From positions 2,394,580 to 2,458,579 of the forward strand of contig NZ_KE150413.1 of assembly GCF_000411255.1 (NCBI RefSeq): a stretch of DNA of 64,000 nucleotides, read 5' to 3'. The position numbers and the translations under genes are program-made. Below are positions 7,246-15,890 of the stretch, piece after piece; the stretch's first letter is position 1; each line of letters starts with the position of its first letter. This DNA comes from Paenibacillus sp. HGH0039 (lineage in GTDB: Bacteria > Bacillota > Bacilli > Paenibacillales > NBRC-103111). The notes beneath the pieces were generated by a model that saw only the letters and a list, made by a program, of their open reading frames with translations, was not told the origin of the DNA and searched no databases.

Positions 7246-10200
7246 TTGCTGAAAGATAACTATACCGTTTATCATGTTCACAGCGATCTTAGTAATCCAA
7301 CAACAAGTATGTCTATGGATTCGACCACTAAGTTTGAGCAGTATTTAAGATTGGCAAGCAAACTAGAAATGAAGTCCTTTTGTTTTTCTGAACACGGATC
7401 AATTATGAATTGGATTAAGAAAAAACAGACAGTCGAAAAATATGGTATGAAATACATACATGCCAATGAAATTTATGTCACTGAATACATAGATAAAGAA
7501 AAAGGGTTAATTCGAGATAATATGCATTACATGCTAATTGCGAAGAATGAGAAAGGAGTAAATGAATTAAATAAACTCACTTCATTATCTAATAACCGAA
7601 ATGATGGTCATTATTATTTTAATCCTAGGCTATCACTTGATGAAGTTATGAGTACATCAGACAACATAATTATGACAACAGCATGTCTAGCTTCACCTGT
7701 CTGGAGAGCTTTACAAAAGAACAACGCAGCGATGCTTAATAAACTCTTAGAGTTTTTAACAAGGAACAAACATAGGGTTTTTTTAGAAATCCAATACCAC
7801 TTACATCCAGAACAAATAAAATTCAATCAATGGCTCTATGATTTTTCAAAATCAACCGGTATACCTCTCATTGCTGGAACTGATACACACTCATTGAACG
7901 AAGATCATGCAGCAGCCAGGAAGATAATGATGAAAGCTAAGGGAGCAACGTACGGCGATGAGGATTCATTTGATTTAACGTTTAAGAGCTACGAAGAACT
8001 GGTTGATAAATTTGAAGAACAGTCTGCTATTCCTCGTCATGCTTATTTAGAAGCTATTCATAACACAAACGAAATGGCAGATATGGTTGAAGAGTTTACC
8101 CTTGACTCTAGCCCGAAATATCCAAAACTATACGAAGACTCTGAAAAAGTCTTTAAAGAGAAAATAAACGAAGGGATTATCGCGAGAGGCACCAATAAAC
8201 TACCTTCTGAACATAAAAAGAGATACTACGAGAGAGTTAGGGAAGAGTTTGATACATATAAGAAATTGGGAACGATTGACTACATGCTTTTGCAGAAAAA
8301 TATTATCGACTACTGTTACACCAAAGAGATATATCCGGGGTATGGTCGAGGCTCTGTTAATGGAAGCTTAATTGCGTATTTATTGAAAATTACCGAAATG
8401 GATAGCATAAAACATAAGTTAAATTTTTTCCGGTTTTTAAATCCCGAAAGAATAAGTCTTGCGGATATAGATATTGATTTTCCGCCTTCGCGAAGACAAG
8501 AGGTAATTGATTATGTATCAAGCATCCCGAACATTCACTTTTCTGAGATTATCACATTCAACACCGTTGCTTTAAAGGGGGCAATTAGAGAGGTTGGCCG
8601 CGCACTTCAGTTAGACGTTTCATTAGTTGACGAAATTGCAAAAGCCGTCTTTAAAGATGATGAAAAGAAAGATTGTATACCTGATAGCTACAGAAAAAAA
8701 TATCCCGAACTATTTAAATATGTAGATTTGGTAAATGGAGTAATCATCAGTGTGGGCTCCCACCCTTCGGGATATGTAGTTTCACCGGTGAGCTTAGATG
8801 ATTCAGTTGGTCTATGCTATACAAAAGAGAGCAAGTATCCTGTGAGCCAAGTAAACATGAAAGAGCTGGATAGCTGCAATTTTGTGAAGCTTGATATACT
8901 CGGCTTAGACAACATTGAGATTATTAATGAGACTTGTAGGCTCGCAGGTATTGAACGTTTGGTTCCTGACAATATGAATGTAAATGACGAGGCAGTATGG
9001 GAATCCATGAAAGATTCGGGGTTAGGCATATTTCAATGGGAGAGCGAATCAGCACACCGTTATTACAAAGAACTATTCAAACAAGAGACAATAAAGAAGA
9101 TTAGAGAAGTTAATCCAGAAATCAGTTTAATTGAACTCTTCTCAATGGGTAACGGTGCAATTCGTCCTTCTGGATCATCTTATAGAGAAAGTCTAGCTGC
9201 CGGTATATTTAAAGATCATGGACACAAAGAACTCAACAACTCATTGAATAATACTCATGGCTATCTAATTAGCCAAGAGCAAATCATGAACTTCTTGGTT
9301 GATTTTTGTGGTTACTCTATGGCTGAAAGCGATACTGTACGTCGAGGACTTTCGAAAAAGGAAGGAACTGAACAGTACATCCCATTAATTCGAGATCGGT
9401 TCGTCAGTAACATGAGAAAAAAATTTGCTGAAGATGAAGAACATTCAAAAGCAATCATTGAGCCTTTCTTACAGGTAATATTGGATGCTCAGTATTACGG
9501 GTTTTCAGATAATCACTCTAACCCCTATAGTCATATTGGATATGGAAACGGCTATTTAAGACATTACTATTCTTTAGAATTTCTAACTGTAATGCTGAAT
9601 ATTGCAGACAATCTAGACAAGGTGGGCAAAATTGCTGAATATGCGAATAGCATAGGAGTAAATATCGAACCAATTATGTTTAGAAAATCTGTAAGCGAAT
9701 ATATGATGGCAAAAGAAGAAAATGCAATCTATAAAGGTATTAGGTCAATCAAATATCTCAATGAACAAATAGCCAATGAGCTTTATGAATTAAAAGATAA
9801 TACATATGAAACCTTTTGTGATCTATTAGTAGATATCTTTGAAAAGACATCGTGCGATTCAAGACAGCTACAGATTTTAATAAAGCTTGGTTTTTTTAAA
9901 GAGTTTGGCGGTAATAAAGAGCTTTTTAATATTTATGTCGAGTTTATCGGAGGTAAAGACGCCTATAAAAAAAATTTAAAAAGTGAAAATAAAGCAAAAA
10001 GATTAAATATAAAAAGAGAAAAAGAAACAGAAATAAGAAGAACGATTAATGAAAAAAATTTTCCAATACACGAGACAATTCTTTATGAAAAAGAGATGAT
10101 GGGGTACGCTGACATTAAGTATCCAGGAGCAGATGAATGGTATTGCATAGTTGGTATAGATACTAAGTATACTCCAAAAATTACGGTATATGATCTGTCA

Positions 10201-10395
10201 TTAGGAACTGAAAAAACAATAAAAATGGATAAAAAGAAATTCTACTCTGGTGGCGAGGAAGCCCTAAAAGTTGGAAACTTAATAAAGATCACTTTAACTG
10301 AGATGAGACAAAAAAGTAAAAAAATTGACGGCAAATGGGTTAAGATTGAAAACCAATTCGAAGAATGGATCATTAGTTGTTTCATAAAGAAGTAG
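7246..10395 (+). CDS. DNA polymerase III alpha subunit, DnaE-like (phage YorL type)
   Basis: A 1049-residue C-family replicative polymerase. The N-terminal PHP domain (about 1-225) has its metal ligands intact: His10 and His12 (HVH), Glu49-His50 (SEHG), and TDTH at 212-215, so it could be an active phosphoesterase. The palm has the YGRGSVNGSLIAYL nucleotide loop and catalytic aspartates in ADIDIDF (Asp407, 409, 411). Later come the fingers (EEQIM-like SQEQIMNF) and a C-terminal OB-like domain; the tau-binding tail of host DnaE is not evident. It starts with TTG at 7246 after AAAGGAGG. SPbeta-like phages carry such a polymerase. Confidence 0.92.
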   Translation: MLKDNYTVYHVHSDLSNPTTSMSMDSTTKFEQYLRLASKLEMKSFCFSEHGSIMNWIKKKQTVEKYGMKYIHANEIYVTEYIDKEKGLIRDNMHYMLIAKNEKGVNELNKLTSLSNNRNDGHYYFNPRLSLDEVMSTSDNIIMTTACLASPVWRALQKNNAAMLNKLLEFLTRNKHRVFLEIQYHLHPEQIKFNQWLYDFSKSTGIPLIAGTDTHSLNEDHAAARKIMMKAKGATYGDEDSFDLTFKSYEELVDKFEEQSAIPRHAYLEAIHNTNEMADMVEEFTLDSSPKYPKLYEDSEKVFKEKINEGIIARGTNKLPSEHKKRYYERVREEFDTYKKLGTIDYMLLQKNIIDYCYTKEIYPGYGRGSVNGSLIAYLLKITEMDSIKHKLNFFRFLNPERISLADIDIDFPPSRRQEVIDYVSSIPNIHFSEIITFNTVALKGAIREVGRALQLDVSLVDEIAKAVFKDDEKKDCIPDSYRKKYPELFKYVDLVNGVIISVGSHPSGYVVSPVSLDDSVGLCYTKESKYPVSQVNMKELDSCNFVKLDILGLDNIEIINETCRLAGIERLVPDNMNVNDEAVWESMKDSGLGIFQWESESAHRYYKELFKQETIKKIREVNPEISLIELFSMGNGAIRPSGSSYRESLAAGIFKDHGHKELNNSLNNTHGYLISQEQIMNFLVDFCGYSMAESDTVRRGLSKKEGTEQYIPLIRDRFVSNMRKKFAEDEEHSKAIIEPFLQVILDAQYYGFSDNHSNPYSHIGYGNGYLRHYYSLEFLTVMLNIADNLDKVGKIAEYANSIGVNIEPIMFRKSVSEYMMAKEENAIYKGIRSIKYLNEQIANELYELKDNTYETFCDLLVDIFEKTSCDSRQLQILIKLGFFKEFGGNKELFNIYVEFIGGKDAYKKNLKSENKAKRLNIKREKETEIRRTINEKNFPIHETILYEKEMMGYADIKYPGADEWYCIVGIDTKYTPKITVYDLSLGTEKTIKMDKKKFYSGGEEALKVGNLIKITLTEMRQKSKKIDGKWVKIENQFEEWIISCFIKK

Positions 10396-10424
10396 AAGTA
10401 TATTACTAGAATGTAGGTGAATAT

Positions 10425-10595
10425 TTGCAGCCGATAATAATGAGAAGATACGAAAGCGAGCAGTTAAATCAAGCGATTAATGATAATGAGCGTAGAGGCT
10501 TTAAAGTAGTGCAAAAATGGGTGCAACCCAAATATAATAGGGACGGTTCAATAACTCGTTTAATATATTGTGCCAAGATGCTAAAGAATGATTAG
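10425..10595 (+). CDS. Small hypothetical protein after the phage polymerase
   Basis: A 56-residue frame with a TTG start at 10425, or 51 residues from ATG 10440. The sequence MRRYESEQLNQAINDNERRGFKVVQKW looks like a small alpha-beta protein in which a residue helix is followed by RGFKVVQKW and RLIYCAKML strands. An AGGTG ribosome site precedes the TTG. It overlaps the frame upstream of the next gene. The function is unknown; such short proteins are common in phage early regions. Confidence 0.45.
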   Translation: MQPIIMRRYESEQLNQAINDNERRGFKVVQKWVQPKYNRDGSITRLIYCAKMLKND

Positions 10596-10626
10596 ATCAA
10601 GCATTGATAAAAAAAGGAGAATAGAT

Positions 10627-10839
10627 ATGGATAATAAATTTAATATTAACAAAACATATCTGCCTCTAGTTTTAACAGCGGAACAAATAATTCAGGTTTT
10701 AGGCATTGGTAGGAGGGCCGGTTACGAATTATTGAAGGCTCCACCGTTTCCAGTAAGACGATTGGGAAAAAGAGGAACAATTAAAGCGTCAAGAGATGCG
10801 CTTTTCAATTGGTTAGAAAGCAAAGAAAGCGGGGCATAA
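10627..10839 (+). CDS. Excisionase-like helix-turn-helix protein
   Basis: A 70-residue DNA-binding protein. LTAEQIIQVLGIGRRAGYELLKAPPFPVRRLGKRGTIKASRDALFNWLES is a winged-helix pattern of the HTH_17/excisionase (MerR-like) family: a helix-turn-helix, then a wing around GKRG and a final helix. Such proteins act as Xis or as small regulators. The start at 10627 has AAAAGGAGA upstream; an in-frame ATG at 10588 is less well placed. As the last clear gene before the composition break, it fits a role at the end of an integrated element. No integrase is seen in the window. Confidence 0.65.
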   Translation: MDNKFNINKTYLPLVLTAEQIIQVLGIGRRAGYELLKAPPFPVRRLGKRGTIKASRDALFNWLESKESGA

Positions 10840-10858
10840 AGCCCTTGCTTTTTTTAAT
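10826..10858 (+). terminator. Weak terminator after the excisionase-like gene
   Basis: AGC-GGGGC and GCCC-TTGCT form an imperfect stem over the stop codon, followed by seven Ts and AATTT. Confidence 0.45.
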
Positions 10859-10904
10859 TTAGAGTGTTAATATTTCAATTACAGTTAAGTAAGTGTTCTT
10901 GGGT

Positions 10905-10993
10905 GAAATTGTGGCAGGATTTCAGTAGGAGCTCGTATGAGTTCTGCCAGTATTTCGGTAGGATTCTGGCAGGATTTCGGCAGGATTTCGTTC
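10905..10993 (+). repeat. Cluster of degenerate GGCAGGATTTCG-like direct repeats
   Basis: At least five copies of an 11-12 base unit occur within 90 bases: GGCAGGATTTCA, GCCAGTATTTCG, GGTAGGATTCT, GGCAGGATTTCG and again GGCAGGATTTCG. They lie between the last phage-like gene and the composition break. Possible explanations are recombinase arm sites or a decayed minisatellite. The two overlapping frames here look like by-products of the repeat and are not called as genes. Confidence 0.5.
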
Positions 10994-11133
10994 CAAAATC
11001 AGATGATATCAGAGGTAACGCCAGATCATCAACGGAAACGAAGATTTGCTACAAACCTAGTGGTATCAAGGGTTTCAGCACCGAAACGACTGCCAAAGGT
11101 CACCAAAAGGACATACGAAATTGAATATTGAAC

Positions 11134-11270
11134 CTTCGGGGTAGGGTGAAAGTCCCAACCGGCGGTGATGGGTACGCAAGTACCCTAAGCCCGCGACTCC
11201 CGGCTGTTACGGCCGGGACTGACTTGGTGCGACTCCAAGGCCGACGGTAAAGTCCGGATGGGAGAAGGTG
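11134..11270 (+). ncRNA. FMN riboswitch (RFN element), aptamer
   Basis: The conserved RFN blocks are present in order: TTCGGGGTAGGGTGAAAGTCCC, ACCGGCGGTGATG, AAGCCCGCGACTCC, GACTTGGTGCGACTCCAAGGCCGACGGT and AGTCCGGATGGGAGAAGGTG. It senses flavin mononucleotide. It is the first host-like element after the AT-rich block and controls the transporter gene downstream. Confidence 0.95.
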
Positions 11271-11278
11271 AAAAGCAG

Positions 11279-11357
11279 CTTCATTAAAATTTTTATTTTA
11301 ATGAAGTCTGTTTGTCGATGCCCCCGTTGAACTTCCAGCGGGGGCATCGTCTCTTTT
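11279..11357 (+). promoter_or_regulatory. Expression platform of the FMN riboswitch with terminator
   Basis: Two hairpins follow the aptamer. The first (11279-11306) has a 12-bp perfect A/T-rich stem around TTTT. The second (11317-11348) pairs GATGCCCCCG with CGGGGGCATC and is followed by TCTCTTTT, which makes it the intrinsic terminator. High FMN is expected to favour termination and lower transporter expression. Confidence 0.75.
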
Positions 11358-11437
11358 CGGAAGGTTCAATTCAAAACATTCCACAGGGGGTTTTTGAATT
11401 GGAGAATGCTTTAGGTCTTAACGGAAAGTCCGCATTA

Positions 11438-12397
11438 ATGAAAGGAAAAGGGATCAACGGCATCTGGTATGTCGCGCTGGGCGCCACTTTGTGGGGGCTT
11501 GATCCGCTTTTCCGCATCCTGCTGCTGAAAAGCTTAACATCGGCGCAGATCGTGTTCATCGAACACCTGCTGCTCGCCTGCTACGCGCTTCCGGTCCTGA
11601 TCCGGTACCGCGAACAACTGAGCGGGAAGCTGACGCTGGCTGTCATCGGCGCGCTGCTGTTCATTTCGTGGGGCGGATCGGCAATCGCCACGATTTTGTT
11701 CACGTCGGCGTTTGCTCATGGGAGCGCGAATGCCGTGCTGCTTTTACAAAAGCTTCAGCCCTTATTCGCGATTACCTTGGCGCGCGTACTGCTGAAAGAA
11801 GCTCTGCCGGCCCGATTTTTTAAATACATCTTTTTCGCACTTGCGGGCACGTATTTGCTGACGTTCGGGTTTCAATCCCCGTCGCTGGGGCTCAAAGATC
11901 TGGGCACCATGAGCTGTCTGCTGTCGATTTTGGCAGCAATTCTCTGGGGCGGGTCCACGGTCATGGGCAAATATTTGCTGCAAAAAAATCTCGATTTCCC
12001 GATCGTAACTTCGCTCCGGTTTTTACTGGCCATTCCGCTGCTGTTTGTCGTGCTGATGGCGAGCGGGGACGCCTGGCAGCTTCATAAAGCAACGGGCGAG
12101 TGGGCGCTTATTGTTGTGAACTTGCTGTTCCAGGCGTTTTTCCCGGGGCTGATCAGCATGCTGCTCTACTATAAAGGGTTGTCCTCGACCAAGGCGTTTC
12201 TCGCGACAATCGCGGAGCTGTCCTTCCCGGCCGTCGGTGTTCTGATCAACTGGCTCGTATTCGATCAGGCCCTGACAATCGGACAGCTGGCCGGCTTCCT
12301 TCTGATCTGGTCCACGTTGTGGTTCATGGGACGCACCCCGGAAAGTAAAGCCGCCGCGTCCGGCGCCAACGAAAAGCTAGACGCTTCGGCCGTTTAA
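11438..12397 (+). CDS. EamA/DMT-family transporter under FMN control (putative riboflavin transporter)
   Basis: A membrane protein of about 319 residues with ten hydrophobic segments arranged as two EamA repeats (about 10-140 and 155-290), for example GIWYVALGATLWGLDPLF and SILAAILWGGSTVMGKY. Drug/metabolite transporters of this fold move small solutes. Regulation by an FMN riboswitch points to riboflavin or a precursor, as proposed for ImpX and RibN type DMT proteins; this substrate is inference. ATG 11438 is used; a TTG at 11399 after a GGGGG site is an alternative. A terminator follows at 12412. Confidence 0.8.
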   Translation: MKGKGINGIWYVALGATLWGLDPLFRILLLKSLTSAQIVFIEHLLLACYALPVLIRYREQLSGKLTLAVIGALLFISWGGSAIATILFTSAFAHGSANAVLLLQKLQPLFAITLARVLLKEALPARFFKYIFFALAGTYLLTFGFQSPSLGLKDLGTMSCLLSILAAILWGGSTVMGKYLLQKNLDFPIVTSLRFLLAIPLLFVVLMASGDAWQLHKATGEWALIVVNLLFQAFFPGLISMLLYYKGLSSTKAFLATIAELSFPAVGVLINWLVFDQALTIGQLAGFLLIWSTLWFMGRTPESKAAASGANEKLDASAV

Positions 12398-12411
12398 TTG
12401 CAACGCATCCA

Positions 12412-12441
12412 AAAGACTGCCTAATCGGCGGTCTTTTTTTA
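12412..12441 (+). terminator. Terminator after the DMT transporter gene
   Basis: AAGACTGCC pairs with GGCGGTCTT (one mismatch) around TAATC, followed by seven Ts. Confidence 0.75.
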
Positions 12442-12607
12442 TATCCATCGAAAGCGGAGTTCCACTTGCAGGGAGCGAAAGAATTGAGTTTAGTTGAACT
12501 TCAGGCAGGTGTGCGGGAGAGTATAGCCGGATTTCCGGAAGGATGCTATGCTAAAATAAATACAATACCATTATTTTACATAACTCCGCTAAGTGAGGTG
12601 TACGGAA

Positions 12608-13660
12608 ATGAAGCGCCCGGCTATACTTGACGAGATTCATGCCCTTCATCCCAATGAAGCCAAGGGCCTGCTGCTGCAAATGCTGGAGCAAGCACAGCGT
12701 TACGAAGAGCTGCCCGAGAAAGAACATGCCCTTCAAAAACAAATTTTGGAGATATGGAATGGACATTTGGCCCGAAATCGGGCGGAGAACGAGGGAAGAG
12801 CAGGTCATGTCCACATTGTGATGGGGCTGTCCGAAGCGGGAGCTTTGAAGTGTGCGCTCAGCAGCCTGGGCAGGAGGAAAGAAAGCGAGATCCTCACGTT
12901 CAACGATTGTTTTTCCGAAGGGCCGATCCGGGAGCTGGAGACGGAGGAAGGGCGGAAGTTCCGGCTGGAATGGATGTCCGAAAGTTTCAATGGGTATGGG
13001 TACGCCCAGCTAACAGGGATCCGGCACGGTTCAGATACCATTCTGGAGACTATGCGCGGCTTACCCGCCGATAAGGACATTACCATCTGGACTGGTAATC
13101 ACGCCCACGAGCAGATCGGGATGCGTCTTGCCCTGTCTGTCCTTCGCGATGCTCCGAATAACGTCTATATCGGCCAGGTTTCGCAGCTGTATGAAGGGAT
13201 AGCCGCCCGTTTCGATCCGGTGCCGCATTCTTACGCATTCGGCTTTCTTTGCATAGAAGCGATTGAAGAAATCGTGCGGATTCATGAAAAGCAAAAGCAG
13301 CCGCTGTCAGAGCAAGCAAGGCAAGCATACATCCGGGAATGGCAAGAGCTGTCGGCATCCGATGCGAAGCTTCATATCTGGTCGGACGGCAAAATAGTAC
13401 CGGCTGCCGAGGAGAGTTACGACGAAGCGCTCGCGGCTCTTGTCGGTCAAATGCAGCGTGGCAGCAGCGACGACGAGGAGGAATTCATCCCGGCCAGCCG
13501 GGTGATTATGGAAGCGCTGGAGAGCTGGGGCAATACCGTTATGGTTGAGTTTATCGAATACCGGCTGTGGACGTTGATTAGCGATGGACGGCTAAAGTTC
13601 AAAGGTGTGCCGGCTGCCATGCAGTCGTATAAAGTGGCGCTGGCCGAATCATCTTGCTAG
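12608..13660 (+). CDS. DUF1835/DUF3658 domain protein
   Basis: A 350-residue soluble protein. The N-terminal 65 residues are helical. From about residue 68 (HVHIVMGLSEAGALKCAL, then ILTFNDCFSEGPI and ITIWTGNHAHEQIGMRLAL) it shows the DUF1835 pattern, an alpha/beta domain with a conserved F-D-D/C-xSxGPI loop. The C-terminal part (RVIMEALESWGNTVMVEFIEYRLWTLISDGRLKFKGVP) matches DUF3658. These proteins are common in bacilli and have no established function. The ATG at 12608 follows GTGAGGTG. It is monocistronic between a terminator and the motAB terminator region. Confidence 0.75.
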   Translation: MKRPAILDEIHALHPNEAKGLLLQMLEQAQRYEELPEKEHALQKQILEIWNGHLARNRAENEGRAGHVHIVMGLSEAGALKCALSSLGRRKESEILTFNDCFSEGPIRELETEEGRKFRLEWMSESFNGYGYAQLTGIRHGSDTILETMRGLPADKDITIWTGNHAHEQIGMRLALSVLRDAPNNVYIGQVSQLYEGIAARFDPVPHSYAFGFLCIEAIEEIVRIHEKQKQPLSEQARQAYIREWQELSASDAKLHIWSDGKIVPAAEESYDEALAALVGQMQRGSSDDEEEFIPASRVIMEALESWGNTVMVEFIEYRLWTLISDGRLKFKGVPAAMQSYKVALAESSC

Positions 13661-13821
13661 GCAGAAATTGCAGTTCGCGGCAGTTGTCCGATAAAAGCTC
13701 CCCGAATGCAAAAGGAAAGCGCGCGCGATTCGAAATCGCACTAGCACGCAAAAATGCCGGGTGTGCTCAGCCGGCTCTGCATCGCCGGCGGCCAACCCCC
13801 GCACACCGTCCCCCGGCACTC

Positions 13822-13866
13822 AAAAAAAAGCAGGTTCCCCTCATTGATCGGGAACCTGCTTTTTTG
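13822..13866. terminator. Bidirectional terminator between the DUF1835 gene and motB
   Basis: An 11-bp perfect stem (AGCAGGTTCCC / GGGAACCTGCT, 13829-13839 and 13850-13860) is flanked by A8 on the left and T6 on the right, so it can end transcripts from both strands. Confidence 0.88.
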
Positions 13867-13870
13867 AGTG

Positions 13871-14671
13871 CTACTCGCCCGCGGCGGTTTTTTTCACATC
13901 CGACGCTTTGATGCCGCGCATAATGCTTACCTCGACGCGGCGGTTTTTGGACCGGCCTTCGGACGTGGCGTTTGAATCCACCGGCCGGTACTCGCCGTAT
14001 CCGATCGAGCGGAATCGGCTCGGGTCGATGGCGTTATTTTCAAGCAAAATTTTCATGAAATTCAGGGCCCGCCTGGAGCTTAAATCCCAGTTCGAATCAA
14101 ACTCCTTGTTGTTGATCGGCACATTGTCGGCATGTCCGGCCACTTCGATCCGGTATTTCGGATATTGGCTCAGCATATCGGTCATGGCCTGGGCCAAAAG
14201 GCGAGATTCTGGTTTGATTACGGCAGACCCGGAAGCGAACAGCGCTTTATCCTGGATCGTGATCATTAACTGGTCGTCGTTCAGGGTCGTTGTCAGCTCG
14301 GAGCCCAGCTTGTTGTCCGTGATGTATTGATCGAGCTTCTGTTTAAGCTTCTCGAGATCGGCCTGCTCGGCCTCGTACTGCTTTTGCAGTGCTTCGCTTT
14401 CCGAAGGGTTCGGGTTGTCATGCTTCTTGAGCGCGGTACTGGTGTCCTGGTTCAACGGGATTTTGGCGGAAGTTTCGAACGTCCCGGTTCCCCCGGTAAA
14501 AGCGGAGTTCAAAGCCCGCATAATACTGTCGTATTTTTTCGAGTCCACCTGGCTGGAAGCGAACAAAATAATGAACAGGGCCAGCAGAAGCGTCAGAAGG
14601 TCGGCATAAGGGATGAGCCAGGACTCATCCAGATGCTCCTCATGATGTTCTTTCCTGTGCTTTTTACTCAT
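13871..14671 (-). CDS. motB: Flagellar motor stator protein MotB
   Basis: A 266-residue stator subunit. The single N-terminal membrane helix (PYADLLTLLLALFIILFASSQ) carries the proton-accepting Asp at residue 24. A plug/linker rich in Gln and Glu follows, then a C-terminal OmpA-like peptidoglycan-binding domain (IEVAGHADNVPIN, LSSRRALNFMKILLE, GYGEYRPV). Start 14671 overlaps the end of motA by eight bases, so the two are translationally coupled; an in-frame start at 14710 lies well inside motA. The stator couples ion flow to flagellar rotation. Asp in the helix with no obvious sodium-type features suggests a proton motor, which is inference. Confidence 0.93.
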   Translation of the reverse strand: MSKKHRKEHHEEHLDESWLIPYADLLTLLLALFIILFASSQVDSKKYDSIMRALNSAFTGGTGTFETSAKIPLNQDTSTALKKHDNPNPSESEALQKQYEAEQADLEKLKQKLDQYITDNKLGSELTTTLNDDQLMITIQDKALFASGSAVIKPESRLLAQAMTDMLSQYPKYRIEVAGHADNVPINNKEFDSNWDLSSRRALNFMKILLENNAIDPSRFRSIGYGEYRPVDSNATSEGRSKNRRVEVSIMRGIKASDVKKTAAGE

Positions 14672-15461
14672 TGTCCATACCCGATTGTTTCGAGGAGTCC
14701 TCGTCTTCACGCTGGGAGCTTGGAACGAATACGAGCAGCTTCTGTTTGACGGCGGAAGAAGAAATACCGGCCTGAATGGATAGGAGTCCTTCCACCATCA
14801 TCAGCTTCAGCATGACTTCTTTTTTGGATTTCTGTTTCAGTTTATTGGCGATGGGATGCCAGAGAACGTAACCGGAAAAGATACCGAGAAGAGTCGCGAC
14901 GAACGCCGCGGAGATCAGATGGCCGAGCTTCTCGATTTCGTTCAGGTTGCTCAGCGCCGCGATCAGGCCGACGACCGCTCCCAATACCCCCAGAGTAGGG
15001 GCATACGTTCCCGCCTGCGTAAAGATTTGAGCGCCGTTCCGGTGCCGATCTTCCATAGCCGCGATATCTTCCATCAACACTTCGCGTACGAAGTCCTGAT
15101 CATTGGCGTCAATAATCATCCGCATTCCGCTTTTAAGGAAGGGATCGTCAATTTCGTTCACTTTTTCTTCAAGAGAAAGCAGGCCTTCGCGGCGGGTAAG
15201 AGCTGTCCAGTCCGCCACCATATTAATGAGGTCTTTTTTGGGCATAAGCTTTTGCTCGGTGAAAACGATTTTCAACAGTTTAGGAAAATTTTTAAGTTCT
15301 TCGCCCGAAAATCCGATAAAAAGAGTGGCCGCCGTCCCGACGAAAATAATGAGCAGAGCGGCGGGGTTGAACAGAGCAGTCAGGCTGGCCCCTTTCAAAA
15401 CCATGCCGACGCCTACGGCGATAATCGCCAATATGATACCAATAATAGAAGATTTCTCCAA
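14664..15461 (-). CDS. motA: Flagellar motor stator protein MotA
   Basis: A 265-residue integral membrane protein with four hydrophobic segments (residues 5-25, 33-52, about 150-170 and 180-200) and a large cytoplasmic loop (about 60-140) containing RREGLLSLEEKV and DPFLKSGMRMIIDANDQ, typical of MotA. The segment TLGVLGAVVGLIAALSNL is the conserved fourth-helix pore region. It forms the ion-conducting stator with MotB. A sigma-D-like promoter lies 37 bases upstream. The stator genes stand apart from other flagellar genes, as in bacilli. Confidence 0.93.
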   Translation of the reverse strand: MEKSSIIGIILAIIAVGVGMVLKGASLTALFNPAALLIIFVGTAATLFIGFSGEELKNFPKLLKIVFTEQKLMPKKDLINMVADWTALTRREGLLSLEEKVNEIDDPFLKSGMRMIIDANDQDFVREVLMEDIAAMEDRHRNGAQIFTQAGTYAPTLGVLGAVVGLIAALSNLNEIEKLGHLISAAFVATLLGIFSGYVLWHPIANKLKQKSKKEVMLKLMMVEGLLSIQAGISSSAVKQKLLVFVPSSQREDEDSSKQSGMDNE

Positions 15462-15497
15462 AATTCGCGCACCTCTTCGTTGTAGGTTGTAAGACCT

Positions 15498-15524
15498 ATA
15501 TCGACAAGGGTACTCATAAAGTTA
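15498..15524 (-). promoter_or_regulatory. Sigma-D (flagellar) promoter of motAB
   Basis: On the minus strand TAAC, a 15-base spacer, and GTCGATAT fit the sigma-D consensus TAAA-N15-GCCGATAT with two mismatches. The -10 element is 37 bases before the motA start. This matches the known SigD control of motAB in Bacillus. Confidence 0.7.
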
Positions 15525-15838
15525 ACAGTTATTTTCAAGTTCCGGCAAGTGTCACAAAAATCACACAAAACGGCGAAAAATAAGCTTTTTTGGCGTTTTT
15601 GGATCGTTTTTAAAAGGGATTCCCGCTCTGACCGGCGAAGCTTACTGAATAATTTCGACCGGATTCGACACATTTCTGTATTACGCACGATGAGTAATTT
15701 CAACGGGGACGAAAAAAGTTTTTGATAAATTTTCCTCATTCCGGCTTTGGAAGATGTCCGGCTTTTTCGTGATGCTTTCCGAATGTTTTTTTAACGTGCA
15801 TACGCGGTCGCGACTTATGGCATGATGTGCATAGCGGC
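15525..15838. other. Intergenic region without a supported gene
   Basis: This gap between the motAB promoter and the VanZ-RDD promoter holds several short A/T-rich tracts. The open frames crossing it have no ribosome site and no recognisable motif. A small imperfect hairpin (CCGG pair around 15742-15765) is the only structure seen. Confidence 0.5.
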
Positions 15839-15867
15839 TTGACTTGTGCTAAAATCAGATTTTATCA
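15839..15867 (+). promoter_or_regulatory. Possible promoter of the VanZ-RDD gene
   Basis: TTGACT (15839-15844) and TTATCA (15862-15867) have 17-base spacing. Transcription starting about 15874 would exclude a GTG start at 15846 and support ATG 15891. Confidence 0.45.
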
Positions 15868-15890
15868 AATCTCTAACAGCAGGTGTTTTC

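Noticed and set aside
10864-11131. Two overlapping frames of 64 and 86 codons across the repeat cluster
   Set aside because: They derive from the 12-mer repeats, lack ribosome sites and one runs to the edge of the FMN riboswitch; a decayed integrase tail cannot be shown.
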